Assembly: GCF_029853675.1 (NCBI RefSeq)
Contig: NZ_CP122539.1
Span: 1,879,001-1,943,000, forward strand
DNA length: 64,000 bases
Source of the DNA: Tenacibaculum tangerinum
Lineage (GTDB): Bacteria; Bacteroidota; Bacteroidia; Flavobacteriales; Flavobacteriaceae
Direction: 5' to 3'
A model generated the notes under the pieces. That model was not told the DNA's origin, made no database searches, and was given only the letters and a program-made list of their open reading frames with translations. Positions within the stretch are counted from its first letter, which is position 1. The number at the start of each line of letters is the position of its first letter. This document shows positions 1 to 11,400 of this stretch, piece after piece. The position numbers were made by a program, and so were the translations under genes.

Positions 1-144
1 GAGAATTTATCCTTACAAGAAAAAGAAATTGAAATGATAAAAAAATCTCTCGAAAAGAATAATGGAAAGCGTAAGTTAGCTGCCAAAGAATTAGGAATTT
101 CAGAAAGAACTTTATATCGAAAAATAAAACAGTACGACTTGTAA
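1..144 (+). CDS. C-terminus of a sigma-54-dependent type response regulator (Fis-type HTH), partial
   Basis: Frame 1 is open from the window edge to TAA at 142-144 and gives 47 residues. The end, [19 protein letters not shown], is a classic Fis-type helix-turn-helix, as found at the C-terminus of NtrC-family sigma-54 activators: the first helix and turn with A-x-x-LGIS, the recognition helix RTLYRKI. The AAA+ domain and any receiver domain would lie to the left of the window. In Flavobacteriia this regulator often lies directly before lptE, which fits the next gene. The family call from 47 residues is good, but the signal it senses cannot be read here. Confidence 0.8.
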   Translation, partial: ENLSLQEKEIEMIKKSLEKNNGKRKLAAKELGISERTLYRKIKQYDL

Positions 145-190
145 AAACTCGTGCATATTATATAAACTTGAATTGTTTACTTTTAATTTT

Positions 191-697
191 ATGAAAAAGC
201 TATTTTACTTTATTACTTTTATCGCTACAACTATTGTAATGTTAGGTTGTGGAGTCTACTCTTTTACAGGAGGAAACATTGGAGATGCAAAAACAATTCA
301 GGTTGATTTTTTTCCTAACCAAGCACCTTTAGTAGAGCCAACACTTAGTCAAAGGTTTACACAAGACTTACAAGATTTGTTTACGCGTCAAACCAATTTA
401 ACCTTGGTAAAAGCTGGTGGCGACTTGCATTTTTACGGTGAAATTGTCGACTATCGTATTACTCCAATGAGTGCCACTGCACAACAAACAGCTGCTCAAA
501 ACCGCTTAACAATTGTTGTAAATGTGAACTTTGTGAATGCTTTAGTAGAAAAAGATAATTTTGAAAAGCGTTTCTCTTATTTCGATGATTATGGGGCTAA
601 CGAACAGCTAACAGGAGAAGTTTTAGAAGCTGCCTTAGATGAAATTTTAGGACGTATTACACAAGATATTTTTAATGCCTCAGTGGCAAAATGGTAG
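191..697 (+). CDS. lptE: LptE family lipoprotein, LPS-assembly outer-membrane plug
   Basis: This encodes a 168-residue lipoprotein. The signal peptide MKKLFYFITFIATTIVMLGC ends in a lipobox (LGC), so the start at 191 is preferred over the ATG at 173, which would put six extra residues before the lysines. The mature part GVYSFTGGNI... matches the N-terminus typical of Bacteroidota LptE, the partner that plugs the LptD barrel and helps deliver lipopolysaccharide to the cell surface. It is followed at 7 nt by a TPR-like gene and then secG, the usual flavobacterial order, so the three are probably cotranscribed. Family call from overall pattern and neighbourhood. Confidence 0.82.
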   Translation: MKKLFYFITFIATTIVMLGCGVYSFTGGNIGDAKTIQVDFFPNQAPLVEPTLSQRFTQDLQDLFTRQTNLTLVKAGGDLHFYGEIVDYRITPMSATAQQTAAQNRLTIVVNVNFVNALVEKDNFEKRFSYFDDYGANEQLTGEVLEAALDEILGRITQDIFNASVAKW

Positions 698-703
698 TTT
701 TTT

Positions 704-1450
704 TTGAATAAGGATTCGTACATACAGTTATTAGAAAAACCTGAATTAGTTTCTCAAGAACAAGTTTCAGATATTACTGCTATTATTCAAAAGTACCCTT
801 ATTTTCAATCTGCTCGAGCACTTCGTTTAAAAATTTTAAAAAATCAAGAAAGTTACAAATACAATAACGAGTTAAAAATAACAGCGGCTCATACGAGTGA
901 TAGAAGTGTTTTATTTGATTTTATTACGTCTAAGGTCTTCAAAGAAGTATCCCAACAAGAACCAAAAATTACTTTAAAAGAAAAGATTCTACCCAAAAGA
1001 AAACCAACAAAAGTTACAGATGTAGAAGAAGATTTAGCTATCGGAAAACCACTTTCATTTACAAAAAATGAAACATTTTCTTTCAATCAATGGCTACAAC
1101 TATCCTCGAAAAAAGCGATTATAAGAACTTCTGACGATAATAAACCTCTAGAAAAGCAAGTAGATGAGAATCCTGAACAATCTGAACAAGATGCTATTAT
1201 CGATCGTTTTATTAAAACCGCTCCAAAAATATCTCGTCCTAACAAGACAATTGTCTCTGACGTAAAAATTACCGAAAACAAACAAAATAACCCGTTAGCT
1301 ACTGAAACTTTAGCTAAGGTATATTTAGAGCAAAAGAAATATGATAGTGCGATTCAAGCATATAAAATATTAAGTTTGAAATATCCAGAAAAAAGTGGTT
1401 TCTTTGCAGACCAAATTAAAAGAATACAAATTTTACAAAACAATAAATAA
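704..1450 (+). CDS. conserved hypothetical protein with C-terminal TPR-like segment
   Basis: The protein has 248 residues and starts at TTG 704, 7 nt after lptE; no ATG lies nearby in frame before a long conserved-looking stretch. It has no signal peptide or membrane segment. The middle (about residues 80-190) is charged and probably disordered. The last 50 residues (ETLAKVYLEQKKYDSAIQAY, then a second helix) form one clear tetratricopeptide-like helix pair. It ends directly against secG (stop TAA followed by ATG). A protein of this shape between lptE and secG is usual in Flavobacteriaceae. Its function is unknown to me. Protein binding through the TPR is an inference. Confidence 0.75.
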   Translation: MNKDSYIQLLEKPELVSQEQVSDITAIIQKYPYFQSARALRLKILKNQESYKYNNELKITAAHTSDRSVLFDFITSKVFKEVSQQEPKITLKEKILPKRKPTKVTDVEEDLAIGKPLSFTKNETFSFNQWLQLSSKKAIIRTSDDNKPLEKQVDENPEQSEQDAIIDRFIKTAPKISRPNKTIVSDVKITENKQNNPLATETLAKVYLEQKKYDSAIQAYKILSLKYPEKSGFFADQIKRIQILQNNK

Positions 1451-1795
1451 ATGACAACGTATACTTTACTTTTAGTTTTAATATTGATTGTTGCAATAGC
1501 ATTAATCTTAATTGTAATGGTTCAGAATCCTAAAGGTGGAGGATTATCTTCATCATTTGGAGGCGGTGGAGCTCAAAATATTGGAGGTGTACAAAATACG
1601 AATAGCTTTTTAGACAGAACTACTTGGACTTTAGCTATTACCATGTTTGCCTTAATTTTATTAGCAAATTTTGCTATTCCAAGAGGTAATGCAGCCGATG
1701 CCCCTCAATTAGATGAAACGTTAAACAATTACGAAACTACTACAACTCCTGCTGCACCAGCAGCAACTGATACTGCTAAAGATAGCGCTCAGTAG
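1451..1795 (+). CDS. secG: preprotein translocase subunit SecG
   Basis: This 114-residue protein is the small subunit of the SecYEG channel in the inner membrane. Two transmembrane helices (about residues 3-24 and 55-75) flank a cytoplasmic Gly-rich loop with GGGLSSSFGGGG, the SecG signature, followed by NTNSFLDRTTW. The C-terminal 35 residues are Ala/Thr-rich and low in complexity, as is common in Bacteroidota SecG. It starts immediately after the upstream stop codon, and a strong hairpin terminator follows, so it ends the lptE-TPR-secG operon. Confidence 0.93.
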   Translation: MTTYTLLLVLILIVAIALILIVMVQNPKGGGLSSSFGGGGAQNIGGVQNTNSFLDRTTWTLAITMFALILLANFAIPRGNAADAPQLDETLNNYETTTTPAAPAATDTAKDSAQ

Positions 1796-1815
1796 TTTTT
1801 ACAAAATACACGATG

Positions 1816-1852
1816 AAATGCCGACGTAAATGACACGTTGGCATTTTTTTTA
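1816..1852 (+). terminator. rho-independent terminator after secG
   Basis: A 12-bp stem pairs 1816-1827 with 1835-1846 (one G-U pair) around a 7-nt loop, followed by a run of T. It closes the lptE-secG operon. Confidence 0.85.
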
Positions 1853-1878
1853 TACGTACCTCAAATGTGTTAGAAAAA

Positions 1879-1914
1879 TTGTCAGCAAAAATCTAATGGC
1901 ATAATTTCTGACAA
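1879..1914. promoter_or_regulatory. inverted repeat and possible promoter upstream of groES
   Basis: The half-sites TTGTCAG (1879-1885) and CTGACAA (1908-1914) form a perfect 7-bp inverted repeat separated by 22 nt. The same segment could hold a Bacteroidota sigma-70 type promoter: TTG at 1879 and a TAATTTCT-like -7 box at 1902, spacing 20, an imperfect match to TAnnTTTG. TGGCA at 1897 also resembles the -24 half of a sigma-54 site, but the matching GC at -12 is absent. No CIRCE element is visible. This is therefore a candidate heat-shock control region whose protein partner cannot be named. Confidence 0.45.
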
Positions 1915-1958
1915 GACATAACCAGTAAAAATTAATTTAATCAATCAAAAAATATAAA

Positions 1959-2234
1959 ATGGGATTAAACATTAAACCTTTAGCAGATAGAGTTCTTGTA
2001 GAACCAGCTGCAGCAGAAACTACTACAGCATCAGGAATCATCATTCCTGACAACGCAAAGGAAAAACCACAAAAAGGAACTATCGTTGCCGTTGGAAACG
2101 GAACCAAAGACGAACCTTTAACGGTTAACGTTGGTGATACTGTTTTATACGGAAAGTACGCTGGTACTGAGCTCAAATTGGAAGGAAAAGATTATCTAAT
2201 CATGAGAGAAAGCGACATCTTCGCTATTATCTAA
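1959..2234 (+). CDS. groES: co-chaperonin GroES
   Basis: This 91-residue protein (family length 92-100) forms the heptameric lid of the GroEL cage. It shows the N-terminal [10 protein letters not shown] strand, the mobile-loop region around [19 protein letters not shown], and the C-terminal [19 protein letters not shown]. The ATG follows an A-rich leader as usual in this phylum. groEL begins 100 nt downstream with no terminator between them, so the two genes form one operon. Confidence 0.97.
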   Translation: MGLNIKPLADRVLVEPAAAETTTASGIIIPDNAKEKPQKGTIVAVGNGTKDEPLTVNVGDTVLYGKYAGTELKLEGKDYLIMRESDIFAII

Positions 2235-2242
2235 TAAGTTAT

Positions 2243-2322
2243 TTGCTTTTAGCTTTTTGCTATTAGCCACTAATCAAAAAAATTAAAAAACTAAGCCAAA
2301 AGCTATAAGCTAACGGCTAAAA
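2243..2322. repeat. imperfect inverted AGCTAAAAGC-type repeat between groES and groEL
   Basis: The 99-nt gap between groES and groEL is built of variations on the words TTTTAGC, GCTATTAGCC, AGCTATAAGC and GGCTAAAA. The left arm (about 2243-2267) and right arm (about 2293-2322) are imperfect reverse complements around an A-rich centre, so the transcript could fold into an extended hairpin between the two cistrons. It resembles small intergenic palindromes scattered in flavobacterial genomes. A role in setting the groES:groEL ratio is speculation. Confidence 0.4.
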
Positions 2323-2327
2323 ACTAA

Positions 2328-3968
<1,641 letters not shown>

Positions 3969-3999
3969 GTAGAGAAGGCTCGCGACACCTAAATATTTT

Positions 4000-4030
4000 A
4001 AAACCTCGGGGAAATCTCCGAGGTTTTTTG
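4000..4030 (+). terminator. rho-independent terminator after groEL
   Basis: AAACCTCGG (4001-4009) pairs with CCGAGGTTT (4018-4026), followed by a T-run. It separates the groESL operon from the next gene. Confidence 0.88.
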
Positions 4031-4087
4031 TATGATTACGGCATTATTTTTGCGGTTTTTTAGGAAAGAAAAATTAAAAACAAGACT

Positions 4088-6448
4088 ATGAAAAAAATAT
4101 TCTTCTTACTAATCTTAGTACCTACTTGTAACTTATTATTAGCACAAAAAAGCATTATTAAAAGCTACTCTAATTACTTTGAAAACACTAGAGAGGTACC
4201 CTTTTTGCACTTAAATAAAACTACTTTTTTTGTTGGAGAAGAAATTTGGTTCAAAGCTTACGTACAAGAGCAAAACTCTCAAAAACTCCACAAGACAACA
4301 TCTAATTTATACATTTCTATTTTTGACCAAAAAGGCAACATAAAAGACCAAAAGTTAATTAAAATAACTGAAGGTATCGGAAGAGGAAATATAAAAATTG
4401 ACTCAACTTATACCAAAGAAAGTTACTATTTAAAGGCCTCAACAAGTTGGATGAAAAATTTCCACGAAGACAATTCATATATCCAAGAAATAAGTATTAT
4501 TACAAATGAGAAACAACAAACTGATAATTCAATTAATCAAGAAGAATTTTATGAATTCAAATTATTTCCTGAAGGTGGTCATATAGTTTCTGAAACGATA
4601 AACAATCTAGGGGTTCTGATAAAAAATAAGAATAATGAAGGTATTCACATTAGTAAAGGAGTAGTTAAAAATAGTAAAGGTGTAGTAATAAAAGAGTTTA
4701 CAACCAATAAATTTGGATTGGGAAGTGTTAACCTATTTTTTGATAAAAATGAAATTTACACACTAGAGGCGACATTAGACAATGGAATTTTAATTACTCA
4801 AAAAACTTCTATCCCTAAAGAGATTGGGATTACTATGAGAGTAATTAATAGTAATACTAAGAAGTTATTCATTAAATTTAGCACAAACGAAAAATCTTTA
4901 CCCAATCTGAATACAAAAACATATACTGTATTTATTCATAATACCAGAAACTATCAAAAGCAAGAATTGACATTTCAAAATAACAACACAAACTATTCAA
5001 TTATCATAAATAAAGAAAATTTAATAGCGGGAGTTAACATAATAACGGTATTTAATGAAAATTTTGAGCCTATTTTAGAACGAATTATATACAATCATAA
5101 GAAAGAACTTTACGCCGATATTGGTATAACAAAAATCAACTCAACGAATGACTCTCTAACTTTTCAAATCAAAAACAAAAGTAATCAAAAGCTTTATTTA
5201 AGTTCCTCATTTCTTCCTTTTCATACAAAAGCATATAAACCAACTGATAATATCTATAATGCCTTTATCTTTAAACCCTACATTAAAGGACACATTCAAG
5301 ATGCTGAATATTATTTAAGTAACATAAATCATAAAAAACTACGTGATTTAGACTTGCTACTACTCACACAAGGATGGAGCAAATATGATTGGTCTAATAT
5401 CTTCAATAATCATCCTAAAACTTATTATGAGTTTGAAAATGGTATAACCATTACGGGAAAACTTAACAAACCATTGAAAAGCGATCAAGAGCTTTTAATT
5501 TTCTCTGGAGAAAATAATATTGTGCAAGTTCTAAAACCAAATAATGGAAACTTTAAACTCCCGAATACTTTCGTTCATGAAGACTCACATATACAATTTG
5601 GGATAAAAGGAAAAGAAAAAATCATACATAAAATTACCCCTTCACTTCAATTTTCCAAGCGAAGTTCCTATGAAATTTTACCAAATAACTACACCGACAA
5701 GATTCAAAACAAAAAGCAATTGAATTTTAAAATAGAAAATTTAGCATCAACTTTTAAAGAAACTGAAATACTTGATGAAGTTAGGATAAGAAAGAAAAGG
5801 AATATTGAAGAGTATGAAAATCCTCCATACGGAGCTGTTACTTTTTTGAGTAGACAAAAAATGAAAAATTATATTTTCTCTTCTAGTGAGACTGTGATTG
5901 ATTTTCTAAAAGGTAAACTTTATAATATTTATATGGATGATGGAGAAGTAATAATTAATCCAAGGTCTGGTTGTACATTAAAAACAAATAATTACAAATT
6001 TAGACCCTTAGTCAGACTATTTCTTGACAATAATGAAATAAGTCAAATGTTATGGATTACAGAAACTTTATATCTCGATAGAGTAAAAGAAATTTATTAT
6101 GGTAGAGTTTTTGACAACAATAGTTGTGAACATGTTTATATATACTCCTATTCTCCAGCTGAATACAAAAATAAAAAAAGTACTTTCTCATATTATCGTG
6201 TATCAAAAGGTTTTTCAAAAGCCAAAGAATATTACACTCCTACTTATAATTCCTATATTGATTATAAATACGTATATTTTGGAGATGTTTTTTGGAAACC
6301 TGATATTGAAATTAAACCCAATTCATATTTTCAATTTAAAGTTCCTTTAAACTTACAAGAAAAAATTATTATTTATACTGAAGGGATTTCTGAGTCAGGA
6401 CAACTAATCTCTAAAAAGCATGTCCTTTCAAAAAAAACCAATCAATAA
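4088..6448 (+). CDS. large secreted MG2/carboxypeptidase-like protein with TonB-plug-like C-terminus
   Basis: This protein has 786 residues. A signal peptide (about residues 1-19, ending NLLLAQ) is followed near residue 40 by LHLNKTTFFVGEEIWFKAYV, the strand pattern of the alpha-2-macroglobulin MG2-like domains seen in large Bacteroidota surface proteins. The N-terminal 350 residues look like tandem beta-sandwiches. Near residues 565-680 a segment (ILDEVRIRK..., PPYGAVTFLSRQKM, VIDFLKGK, VRLFLDNNEI) resembles a TonB-receptor plug without a barrel. Exact function is unknown; envelope location is likely. It lies between two terminators and is probably monocistronic. Copies of its last codons recur near 23.1 and 23.8 kb. 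Confidence 0.7.
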   Translation: MKKIFFLLILVPTCNLLLAQKSIIKSYSNYFENTREVPFLHLNKTTFFVGEEIWFKAYVQEQNSQKLHKTTSNLYISIFDQKGNIKDQKLIKITEGIGRGNIKIDSTYTKESYYLKASTSWMKNFHEDNSYIQEISIITNEKQQTDNSINQEEFYEFKLFPEGGHIVSETINNLGVLIKNKNNEGIHISKGVVKNSKGVVIKEFTTNKFGLGSVNLFFDKNEIYTLEATLDNGILITQKTSIPKEIGITMRVINSNTKKLFIKFSTNEKSLPNLNTKTYTVFIHNTRNYQKQELTFQNNNTNYSIIINKENLIAGVNIITVFNENFEPILERIIYNHKKELYADIGITKINSTNDSLTFQIKNKSNQKLYLSSSFLPFHTKAYKPTDNIYNAFIFKPYIKGHIQDAEYYLSNINHKKLRDLDLLLLTQGWSKYDWSNIFNNHPKTYYEFENGITITGKLNKPLKSDQELLIFSGENNIVQVLKPNNGNFKLPNTFVHEDSHIQFGIKGKEKIIHKITPSLQFSKRSSYEILPNNYTDKIQNKKQLNFKIENLASTFKETEILDEVRIRKKRNIEEYENPPYGAVTFLSRQKMKNYIFSSSETVIDFLKGKLYNIYMDDGEVIINPRSGCTLKTNNYKFRPLVRLFLDNNEISQMLWITETLYLDRVKEIYYGRVFDNNSCEHVYIYSYSPAEYKNKKSTFSYYRVSKGFSKAKEYYTPTYNSYIDYKYVYFGDVFWKPDIEIKPNSYFQFKVPLNLQEKIIIYTEGISESGQLISKKHVLSKKTNQ

Positions 6449-6452
6449 TTGC

Positions 6453-6480
6453 GAACCTTGAGATTACTCTCAAGGTTTTC
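6453..6480 (+). terminator. terminator after the MG2-like gene
   Basis: AACCTTGAGA (6454-6463) pairs with TCTCAAGGTT (6468-6477), followed by a short T-rich stretch. Related sequences follow the decayed copies of this gene's tail near 23.2 and 23.8 kb. Confidence 0.75.
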
Positions 6481-6572
6481 TATTTTTACTAAAAGACAAA
6501 AAAACTCATTAAAAAACGCAACTAGTTAATTCCGAGTTTTTTTTGTATAATTGATAGAAAATAATATGAGAT

Positions 6573-7067
6573 ATGGCCAATAGTAGTATTAAAGAAGAAA
6601 TTCGTAATTACAAACTGTATAAAATCTAAATTACTGATCAAAAAATACGTGAATTTGAAAATACTTTTAAAAAGATGGAGGAAAAATCTCTTTCTTAGAG
6701 TATCAAAGATTTTTCTCTAAATTCTACTAAAATTATTGTGCTGTTACTATCAATTTTAACAGCTAGTTTTTCTTTAATTTTTTTCTTCCCTGAGCTAATA
6801 ATTTCAATTGTAGAAAAATCAACCAAATCTTCACTTGCTCAAGACAGTCAAACAGTTTTGTTATTAAATCATAATATATTTTCCTACATTTTCTTCTCTA
6901 CCAGTATAATTTTATTCATTTTAGCCTATACCATAAATAAAAATATAAAAAATCGTAACTATACATTTAAGTTACATCAATTAACTAGTGAAATATTAAA
7001 TCATTTAAAAGATATATCTAAAGATGAAAAAACAAAATATGAAGCCTACTATATAGAGAATACCTAA
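6573..7067 (+). pseudogene. small two-helix membrane protein, interrupted by two in-frame stops
   Basis: One frame runs from ATG 6573 to TAA 7065 and would encode about 164 residues, but it is interrupted by TAA at 6627 and TAG at 6696. The pieces read as one protein: a short charged N-terminus (MANSSIKEEIRNYKLYKI), a charged helical segment (QKIREFENTFKKMEE), two hydrophobic helices (around 6735-6810 and 6880-6945), and a Lys-rich cytoplasmic tail. A GTG at 6738 could still give a 109-residue remnant. I do not recognise the family. Two different stop codons make recoding unlikely, so decay is the simpler reading. Confidence 0.6.
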
Positions 7068-7147
7068 TAAAACAATCTAAAAAACTTTTTATTTAGTTAT
7101 AAGTGAAGTAGAAAAACACATATTTATGGACGGGAATGAGTGAAGCA

Positions 7148-8485
7148 TTATTGATTAAAATAATATCCTAACACTTTTGATTTAAAATAATATTCGTACT
7201 TTGATTTTATATACTCAGAAGCATTTCTAATATATTTACTTTTACCTTCTAAGAACTCATAAATCCCAACGTTCCCATTTTTATACTGTTTTTGTAATAT
7301 TTCAAAAGCTTTATTTTGTGTGTCCGTGGCTATTTTTGATGCATCTAATGAAACTTTAGCAGTTTCCATATCATTAGTCGCTATTTCAATTTTATTTCGT
7401 AAAATTTGTCTATTATTTTCTAGTTCTGCTTCTAGAGTCTTTAATTCCTCTTGAGTTTTTTTATAATTCTCCTTCGTCAGAAACCTATTAAAAATTGGTA
7501 TGGAAGCTGAGATACCAATAAAATGAGTTCTATTGTTATTCAACTGTACCCAAAAGCCATTAGCCTCATTTTGCCCTGTTTCCTGATTAAAAACAACATC
7601 TTCTTGTCCTAAAATATGAAAATAATTACTGCCGTATGAATAATTTAGGTTGACCCTAGGATAAAAATTAACTTTAGAAAGCTGAATTTCTTTACTTTGA
7701 AGTTCAATAGCTAATTTTGAAAAGATTATTTGTGGATTGTTTTCTATAATATTTTTTGTGATTTTATTAGGAACTGACAGCAAATTATCAATCGTTATTT
7801 CTTCTATATCAAAACTTTCAATTTGTTTGATATCTAACAATTCCCGTAATTCAATTAAACTGTTTTTAACCTTATTCTTCATTACTTCCTTTTCTTTAGT
7901 ATCAGAGGCTAAGGTAGATTCAATTTCAAGTAGCTCTCTTTTTCCAATAAGCGCATTATCATATAGTCTTTTTAGGCGGTTATAGTTCTGATTACTTATT
8001 TTTACTTGCTCTTCAGCAACTTTAAGAAGCTCTTTATTGAATAAGATTTGTAAGTACTTGTTAGTTATGTTCAAAGTTAAATCAAACTCTATCCTATCTA
8101 CATCCGCTTCAGATTTTTCTTTAGACAGTTTAGACTTTTGAAGTGTATGCCTATTTTTAAAGCCATTAAAAATATTCAAGGAAGATGATAAACTAAAACT
8201 GTTTGAACTACTTTCCCTTTGTCCTACTCCAGTAGAAACATTAAATGAATTACCCAGAGAAAAGTTTTGCGAAGCATTAAAATTTGCATCTGGCAAATAA
8301 TTTCCTTTAGCAATTTTAATATCACTATTTAATACTTCGGTTTGTATTTTTTGTTTTATTACATCGATGTTGTGTTGCTTTGCATGTTCAATACAACTTT
8401 CTAAAGTCCATTTTTTTTGGCAAAACATACTTATAGTTGAAAGATAAAAAATTATAAGTATAAAATATTTAAGTTGACTTTTCAT
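7148..8485 (-). CDS. TolC-family outer-membrane efflux protein
   Basis: This 445-residue outer-membrane channel of a tripartite pump has a signal peptide (about residues 1-22). Two TolC-type repeats follow, each with long coiled-coil helices. Typical words are WTLESCIEHAKQHNI at the mature start, SLSSSLNIFNGFKNRHTLQK in the first repeat and SASIPIFNRFLTKENYKK in the second, which are the paired beta-strand ends of the OEP domain. It overlaps the RND gene by 17 nt and is last in an adaptor-pump-channel operon transcribed leftwards. The substrate is not predictable. Confidence 0.9.
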   Translation of the reverse strand: MKSQLKYFILIIFYLSTISMFCQKKWTLESCIEHAKQHNIDVIKQKIQTEVLNSDIKIAKGNYLPDANFNASQNFSLGNSFNVSTGVGQRESSSNSFSLSSSLNIFNGFKNRHTLQKSKLSKEKSEADVDRIEFDLTLNITNKYLQILFNKELLKVAEEQVKISNQNYNRLKRLYDNALIGKRELLEIESTLASDTKEKEVMKNKVKNSLIELRELLDIKQIESFDIEEITIDNLLSVPNKITKNIIENNPQIIFSKLAIELQSKEIQLSKVNFYPRVNLNYSYGSNYFHILGQEDVVFNQETGQNEANGFWVQLNNNRTHFIGISASIPIFNRFLTKENYKKTQEELKTLEAELENNRQILRNKIEIATNDMETAKVSLDASKIATDTQNKAFEILQKQYKNGNVGIYEFLEGKSKYIRNASEYIKSKYEYYFKSKVLGYYFNQ

Positions 8486-11400
8486 ATACTTCTTTTTTAC
8501 TTAATAGTGCATACATTAAAGGAATAAAGTACAAACTTATAAAAGTTCCTATTAGCATTCCTCCTATTACAGTTAAAGCCAAAGGCTTTTGTAATTCTGC
8601 CCCTAAACCATCTATGAATAGAAAGGGTAATAATGCTAAAATAGTAGTTAATGAGGTCATTAAAATAGGTTTTAAACGCAATTTACCTCCTAACTTAATA
8701 GCTTCATGTGTCGATTTCCCTTCTTTTCTTAGTAAATTTATGGTATGTAGTTTTAAAATACTATCATTTATAATTACACCACTCATTACTACAATTCCAA
8801 TAGCTGACATTACATTAATAGTTCCTCCAAAAAGCCAAAGTAATAATAATGCTCCTCCAATATCAATGGGTATTTCTAATAAAATTATTATGGGTTGCCA
8901 TAACGATTCAAATTGAGCGGCCATGATAAAATATAGTAATAATATCGCTACTAAAACAACAACTAATAATTCATTTCCCAATGCTTTTATATCAAAAAAA
9001 CTCCCATCAAACCGAACATTATAATCCTTTTGCTTCTTAAATACATTTTGAATTTCATTTATTTTATTTTCAATATTCTTATTTGTATGTACATCAAAAG
9101 CTAAATATTCTCCACTTCTATTGGCTGTTATGGTTTTATACTGTTGTGCAGGATAGGTTTTAATTAAATTACGAACAGCTATTAATTCGTTGTTTTTATT
9201 CTTCACAAATAAATCGGTAATCATTGTTTCAAAAGTTTCCTGTTGGTAATTGAGTTTAATTGGGATAAACTTTTGAGCTGTTTTTAGGTTATCAACAAAA
9301 TTTTGGTTGAAAGTAGATTTTAATTCATGTAACAAGTCATCATAAGAAACATCATACAACAATATTTTTTCATGTAATACCTCAATAAAAGCTGTTTGTT
9401 TAAGGGGTATTTCAGTTGTTGAGACTTTTTTCAGTAACCTTTGAATTCTGGGTAAACTTTCTTCTGGTGGTACCTCTAAAGAACTTCTCGAAAAAACTTG
9501 GGCAATTAACGCACTCTTTCGATTCCCAAATAAATATTGAAATATATTTTTAGGTTCTTCAAAGCTAAAAGTAGCACTCTTAAATACTCTATTAATATTG
9601 CCTTGTAAATTATTCTTCAATTTTTCAATTTCATCAATGGTATTTGTTTTGAGATATATCGCTGCTTCTGAAAAACTTTTAGTATTTTCTTGTTGTAATA
9701 AAAATTGTTGTTCTCCCACTTTTGAAAACACTGTTTGTAAATTGGTTTCTTCACTAAATAAACTGGCTATTCTTTTTTGGTTTTCTTCAACTGTAATATT
9801 TTCATTCCAATCTATATTCAAAATCACTTCATTTTGATTAAGCTCTGGTAATTGAGAGTATGGCATTAGTAGTAAAAACAAAACTGCTAAAAGTGCAAAA
9901 AACGTAGAAATACCGTATAAAATACTTTTCCTTTTAAAGAAAAAATCATACCCTTTTTCATACCAATTTTCTATGTGTTGAGTCTGTACTTTGAGTTGCA
10001 ACCATTTTTCAAACTTGAACGTTTTTTTATTTAATTGATTATATATTACCGGTATTAACACAATCGATACTAACAAAGATGAAAATAATCCAATAGCAAC
10101 GGCTAGTGCTTGATCATAAAACAATGCTCCTGTTATTCCACTTAAAAAAAGCAAAGGCAAAAATACAGAGCAAGTGGTTAATACAGAACTTATTAGCGGT
10201 GTAATAATTTCATTTGTTCCTCGTACACAAGCATTCGCCAAATTGCTTCCCTCTTCTAATTTTTGGGTAATATTATCAATAACAATAATGGCGTTATCAA
10301 TCATCATTCCCACCCCTAAAATAAGTCCTGAAAGTGAAATAATGTTAATAGACAACCCAAATAAATACATAAAAAAGATGCTGACTATTAAAGACACAGG
10401 AATACTTATGGCAATAATTAAAGGAGACTTTACATCTTGTAAAAAGAAAAACATTATTAGTATTGCTAAAAAGCTACCCAGCCATAAACTAGACTTTAAA
10501 TTATCTATTGAAAGCTGTAACAGTTTTGTTTGATCTTGATTGGTCGTGAACTCCAAATTAGGGTAATCTTCCACAAGAGATTGTGTTACTTTATCAAGTG
10601 ATTCTTTGAGTTCATATACTCGTGCATCTGCTTGTTTTATGACTGCTAGTACAATGGCCCTTTTACCATTTACATAAATTAGACCTTTGTTTTGTTCTGC
10701 TTGTAGTTTGACACTTGCTAAATCGCTTATTTGAAATAATTTATTATGAATGTTCAAGTAAATATTTTGAATATCTTTTTTATTTTTTAAAGGATTTGCA
10801 AACTTAAAATTGTATTGGTAAATTCCATTTTGCACTAACAGATTTCCCAATTCGAAATTATTTCGTTTAATAGCATTGATAAGCTCGTTACTATCCAAGC
10901 CTAAACTTTGTAACTTTTGGATATCAGGAGTTACTACAATTTCGGGTTTAGTTAATCCACTAATATCTGCTAGAGCTATATCGGGCAATTGCTCAATACG
11001 TTTTTTTAAAACAGTTTCTGTAAAATCACTTAACTCTAAAAACTTTTCTGATGAAAAATCGTCTTTCAAAGAAACAGTTAAGTTTACAATAGGAATATCA
11101 GTTACCGATGCCTTGATTACCTTTGGTCGTTCTAAATCTCTTGGTAAATAGTTTAACGAAGCATCTACTTTCTCATTGGTTTCTACGAAGGCTAAATTGG
11201 TATTGGTACCGTATTCAAAAGATAGTTTTAAGGCAGCAAAACCGTCTCGAGTTTCTGATGAAATATCTTTCAAATTACCAACTTGCAGTAGTTGGTTTCG
11301 TAACGGACGAACTATGTTGGTTTCTAATTCTCTTGCCGTATTGTTAGGGTAACTAACTTGCACCGTAATTTCAGGTATGGGAATGTCAGGCATTAGTGAA

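Noticed and set aside
1816..1958. CIRCE operator before groES
   Set aside because: The TTAGCACTC-N9-GAGTGCTAA element is not present; only an unrelated inverted repeat is seen.
6627..6698. Stop-codon recoding in the small membrane protein
   Set aside because: TAA and TAG both interrupt within 70 nt and no recoding element is evident; other genes in the window use both as ordinary stops.
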